Positions 61,265 through 64,000 of a DNA stretch of 64,000 nt are shown here, piece after piece (the first letter of the stretch is position 1; each line of letters starts with the position of its first letter). The stretch lies in assembly GCA_024036415.1 (NCBI GenBank), contig JAMWET010000078.1, forward strand, positions 268,501 through 332,500. Reading direction: 5' to 3'. The notes under the pieces were generated by a model. That model did not search any database. It was given only the letters and a program-made list of their open reading frames with translations, and was not told the DNA's origin. A program made the translations under genes and the position numbers. Source of the stretch: Prochilodus magdalenae (taxonomy: Eukaryota > Chordata > Actinopteri > Characiformes > Prochilodontidae).

Positions 61265-61565
61265 GGGCAGCTTGTATAATCTCCATAGAAAATCATTGTC
61301 AATAGAACAGTGCACTTGGGAATCAGCTGCATGTGGGACTAGGGTCACAATTCCCAACCTAAGCATTGACTAGATGGGTATAAAGCTTGCTGTCTGGAGT
61401 GATGGAGCTCTATCCAATACTTTTGGGATGAGCTGGAGTGATCCAGAACGAGTCATCTAACATCATTACCTGACCTCACCAATGCTCTTGTGAATTCTCA
61501 GTGCAATGGAACCTGAACAGAAATGTTCCTATATCTTGTATAAGGACTTGATACAAATTGTATAA
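61265..61565 (+). mobile_element. Tc1-like transposon, internally deleted
   Basis: The 5' leader (CAGCTTGTATAATCTCCATA, TCAATAGAACAGTGCAC, GGGTATAAAGC, CTGGAGTGATGGAG) joins directly to the 3' coding part (CCAATACTTTTGGGATGAGC, CCTGACCTCACCAATGCTCT). The catalytic middle is missing. Confidence 0.7.
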
Positions 61566-61779
61566 TGTTACAAATGTTTATATCTTCCTGTTATTTACTG
61601 TATATTATAGTTATTATGTTTTCTCAAAACACTGCACCTGTATGTTCACATATTCAACCCGCTTCACATTTTCTCCCTTATTTAATTATATCTTAGTTGT
61701 CCTTGGGTTTGCCCTGGCCCAGTGTACAGCTGGGTTGTTGGCCCACGTGCGACTCAAACTATTAACCTATTAACTAATA

Positions 61780-61935
61780 GAAAAGGCCTAAATCTGGTCC
61801 AATTCATTATTGGTCCACAACATTCATGCCAGAAGTGACCCACAGATTTAGACACAAGACAAAACTGTGAGGCTGTCTGGCATTTGGCCCAATTCTGGCC
61901 TACACATCTTGCGTCTGCCTGGTAGCTGTCTGCTG
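61780..61935. repeat. TGGCCCA-rich interspersed repeat
   Basis: TCTGGTCCAATTCATTATTG, AAGTGACCCACAGATTTAG and GCATTTGGCCCAATTCTGGC resemble the repeat nested at 42845-43075. Confidence 0.45.
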
Positions 61936-62224
61936 CCTGGGTTGATAAATAGTCTGTATGTCTGCCTGTTCTGTTTACTATGTAACATGTCCTACATGTG
62001 TGCACCCAGCAGGAGAAATTCCTTGTGTGCATCTGGCACAAGTGATTCTGGTTTAAATCAATGTACAACAACTATGCTAATTTGTCTTTGTGTAGGAACC
62101 AGTTAAACCCAACTGTCGACTCTACACCACATCATCACAGACCACCAAAACGAACAAGTATTTAGTAGTTTGTAAATACATTTACTTTTTTCCATTATAA
62201 ATTAATGTACAACTGAATGTATAG

Positions 62225-62710
62225 CGGAATGGACAGCTACAAGACGCTAGACGACTGCCATTAACACCACGTCACATCGGCGGACTGCAATGATGTTGTG
62301 CCAGACTGTCATGGACTGACTCAGAATGGCAGCGGGTCATCTTCAGTGATGAGTCCTGTTTTTATCTTGATGTAGACGACCAACTAATCAGTGTGGGGAC
62401 ACGCGCTCCACCTCCACCCCTGCAGGAAGTTGCAGGAACTGTGTGAGAATATTCCAGCTGCATGGGATGGATTATCGCAGGACACCATTAGGTGTTATCA
62501 AAACGTCTGGCATGTTGTTTTAGCAAACATGGCAGCCGACACCATACTGAGAGACACTGCTTCTGTATGTGTATCTCAATAAAGGTTGACCATATCAGTC
62601 TAAATTCATCATCATCTATTGTTCCTGGTAACCTCTATTTTCCTTTCTAATAGAACTGCAATCCCACACTTCCTTCTGGGTGCAGCTCTTCTTTTGATGA
62701 TCAGTGTATT
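62225..62710 (+). mobile_element. Tc1-like transposon, deletion derivative (family A)
   Basis: GGCAGCGGGTCATCTTCAGT encodes QRVIFSDES. It then jumps to CAGGAACTGTGTGAGAATAT, GGATTATCGCAGGACACCAT and the tail CACACTTCCTTCTGGGT. It is shorter than, but colinear with, 45725-46190. Confidence 0.8.
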
Positions 62711-62837
62711 AGGCTGATATGAGCAAGAAAGCACATAAGCAAGGCAGTCCTGTGACTGTGGTCATTTCGTCTGCTTAGCAATTAAAAAGCAGCATGACAC
62801 AAACAATATTTAAACATCCTGAATACCTGCTGTGTTC

Positions 62838-63070
62838 AGGTAACTAACTCAGTGGTTAGGGCTGCTGACTAGCATGTTTGATCCCAAGTGGGCATTGTAG
62901 GAAATGGACCTTGTGCTGGACAGGCGCTGTTTGAAATATTCCTGCTTACTAAGCACAGCTGTTGTTGTGCCCTTAAGCAAGGCACCTGACCCAGGAGCAC
63001 AACCCATTACACCCAATTCTCCTGCTTAAGGGCATGTTTCTCAATGTTCCCCAGTAAAATAAAGGTTTCC
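62838..63070 (+). mobile_element. tRNA-headed SINE-like repeat
   Basis: The A-box-like TCAGTGGTTAGGGCTGC and B-box-like GTTTGATCCC are followed by GCCCTTAAGCAAGGCACCTG and a short AATAAAGG end, an arrangement I recall from fish SINE-like repeats. Confidence 0.65.
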
Positions 63071-63214
63071 TTCAGTGATTTGACAAAACGCACAGGGATC
63101 ACTGTGAACATCTTTGCGGTAAAAAGCTTATTCCGCAGAATACTTTGTAATTTAGAATGCTGCAGTAAAAGTTCAGTACATGTGGAAATACATTGTCCTG
63201 AAGTTTCTTATTAG

Positions 63215-63435
63215 CGATCTGCTTACTTTAAACCGCACCCATTGCTGACACAGGTGTTCAATTGCCCACCCACAGCTTGAATAATTTCCAAGGAAAAACA
63301 ATGCTAATAGAATGGGGCACTCTGAAGCAGCTGCTTCAGCCCAGGATCACCATGCCCACTGCCAGGTGTATTTAAGGGGTATAAGGCATCCCGGCATTGA
63401 GCTGCATTATCTGAAGTGATCACCAGAAAAACGTT
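63215..63435 (+). mobile_element. 5' leader of a Tc1-like transposon
   Basis: CACCCATTGCTGACACAGGT, CAATGCTAATAGAATGGGGC, GGGGTATAAGGCATCCC and CATTGAGCTGC match the leader of the copy at 61265 and recalled fish Tc1 leaders. The transposase is absent. Confidence 0.65.
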
Positions 63436-64000
63436 TTAAGATGGCACAGAAGTCGTACCATGTAACACGTTAAAGGGGAAACTGTCAGACATCACACAAC
63501 ACATGTATCAGGTGTCACTGAAGGTATGAGAATCTCGTTCGTAAGGTTTTGATCTTAACTGGTGCACTGAAGAGAAACATACAGGTGTATTTCTTTACAG
63601 TGGTGGGATCCAGGGGCTGGAATCAGGAGATGTCTACAGCACACAGACTTTTTTTATCTACCATCAGAAATATTCACTTAACCTAAACATTTTCTAAACT
63701 CTGGCCTCCGAAATTGGATTTCGGGGTGTCTTTTGCATCACGACGATGTGACGAACAACTACAATGTCAAATCCCAACTGACATAAGTGCTAGGATTCAA
63801 GAAGCACACCAAAGACCATTTGTATTCATACACACTTTAGAAGAGGCAAACACTTCACGAATCGTGACTTGGCAGAGGGACTGTTTGGAGGATCTCTCCT
63901 CTTTGAAATTCGCATCACCTGCATCGCTACGTACTTACTGACACCTATGTTGTTACCTTAGCAGGATAGATTGTTGATGTGCAAATAACATTACAGACAG

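Noticed and set aside
1..64000. CRISPR array, defence island, phage or bacterial operon
   Set aside because: The only regular arrays are the 50-bp and 47-bp minisatellites, which lack unique spacers. No prokaryotic genes or ribosome-binding-site-led frames are seen, and gene density is that of a vertebrate intron or intergenic region.
1..64000. 5S rRNA, U6 or other snRNA genes
   Set aside because: I looked for their conserved internal words on both strands while reading and saw none. A covariance-model scan would be needed to exclude diverged copies.

Overview
This window reads as nuclear DNA of a teleost fish, probably an otophysan (characin, catfish or carp relative). It is mostly non-coding. 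The evidence is long AT-rich intergenic or intronic sequence, many decayed Tc1-like transposons, CR1/L2-type LINE tails, tRNA-headed SINE-like repeats, abundant dinucleotide microsatellites, a vertebrate-type tRNA-Arg gene and a GT/AG-spliced signal-peptide exon. The otophysan suggestion rests on my recollection of repeat families, not on a search.

Only two genes are supported. (1) On the minus strand, one exon (44671-44832) carries a pyrimidine-tract 3' splice site, a short 5' UTR, a well-placed ATG, a typical signal peptide and a GTAAGA donor. It is the first coding exon of an unidentified secreted or membrane protein. Its non-coding first exon probably lies in the CpG-rich region at 50.0-52.9 kb. 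Everything to the left (1-44.6 kb) would then be intron or downstream sequence, and I recognise no further exon there. (2) An intronless tRNA-Arg(TCT) gene lies at 58987-59060 on the minus strand, next to a small CpG-rich segment with CTCF-like and YY1-like motifs.

Layout. 1-5 kb: AT-rich, a deleted Tc1 copy and a 90-bp palindrome. 5-7 kb: a CpG-rich patch and another deleted Tc1 copy. 8.66-9.61 kb: a 50-bp minisatellite. 11-22 kb: SINE-like, Tc1 and LINE 3' fragments. 22-36 kb: AT-rich with several MITE-like elements. 40.4-41.6 kb: a fossil gypsy-type retroelement. 42.5-46.2 kb: hAT-like and Tc1 fragments around the signal-peptide exon. 50-54 kb: a CpG-rich candidate promoter with strong purine/pyrimidine strand asymmetry, G-quadruplex motifs, an (ATT)n tract and a GA-rich tandem array. 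54-56 kb: two abutting Tc1 fragments and a further interspersed repeat. 59-60.8 kb: the tRNA gene, a MITE and a 47-bp minisatellite. 61-63.4 kb: three more Tc1 fragments and a SINE-like repeat.

No intact transposase or reverse transcriptase, no CRISPR array, no operon and no prokaryotic system is present. Most open frames are chance or lie in low-complexity sequence. The window is best described as a promoter-proximal region and large intron of one gene embedded in a transposon graveyard.
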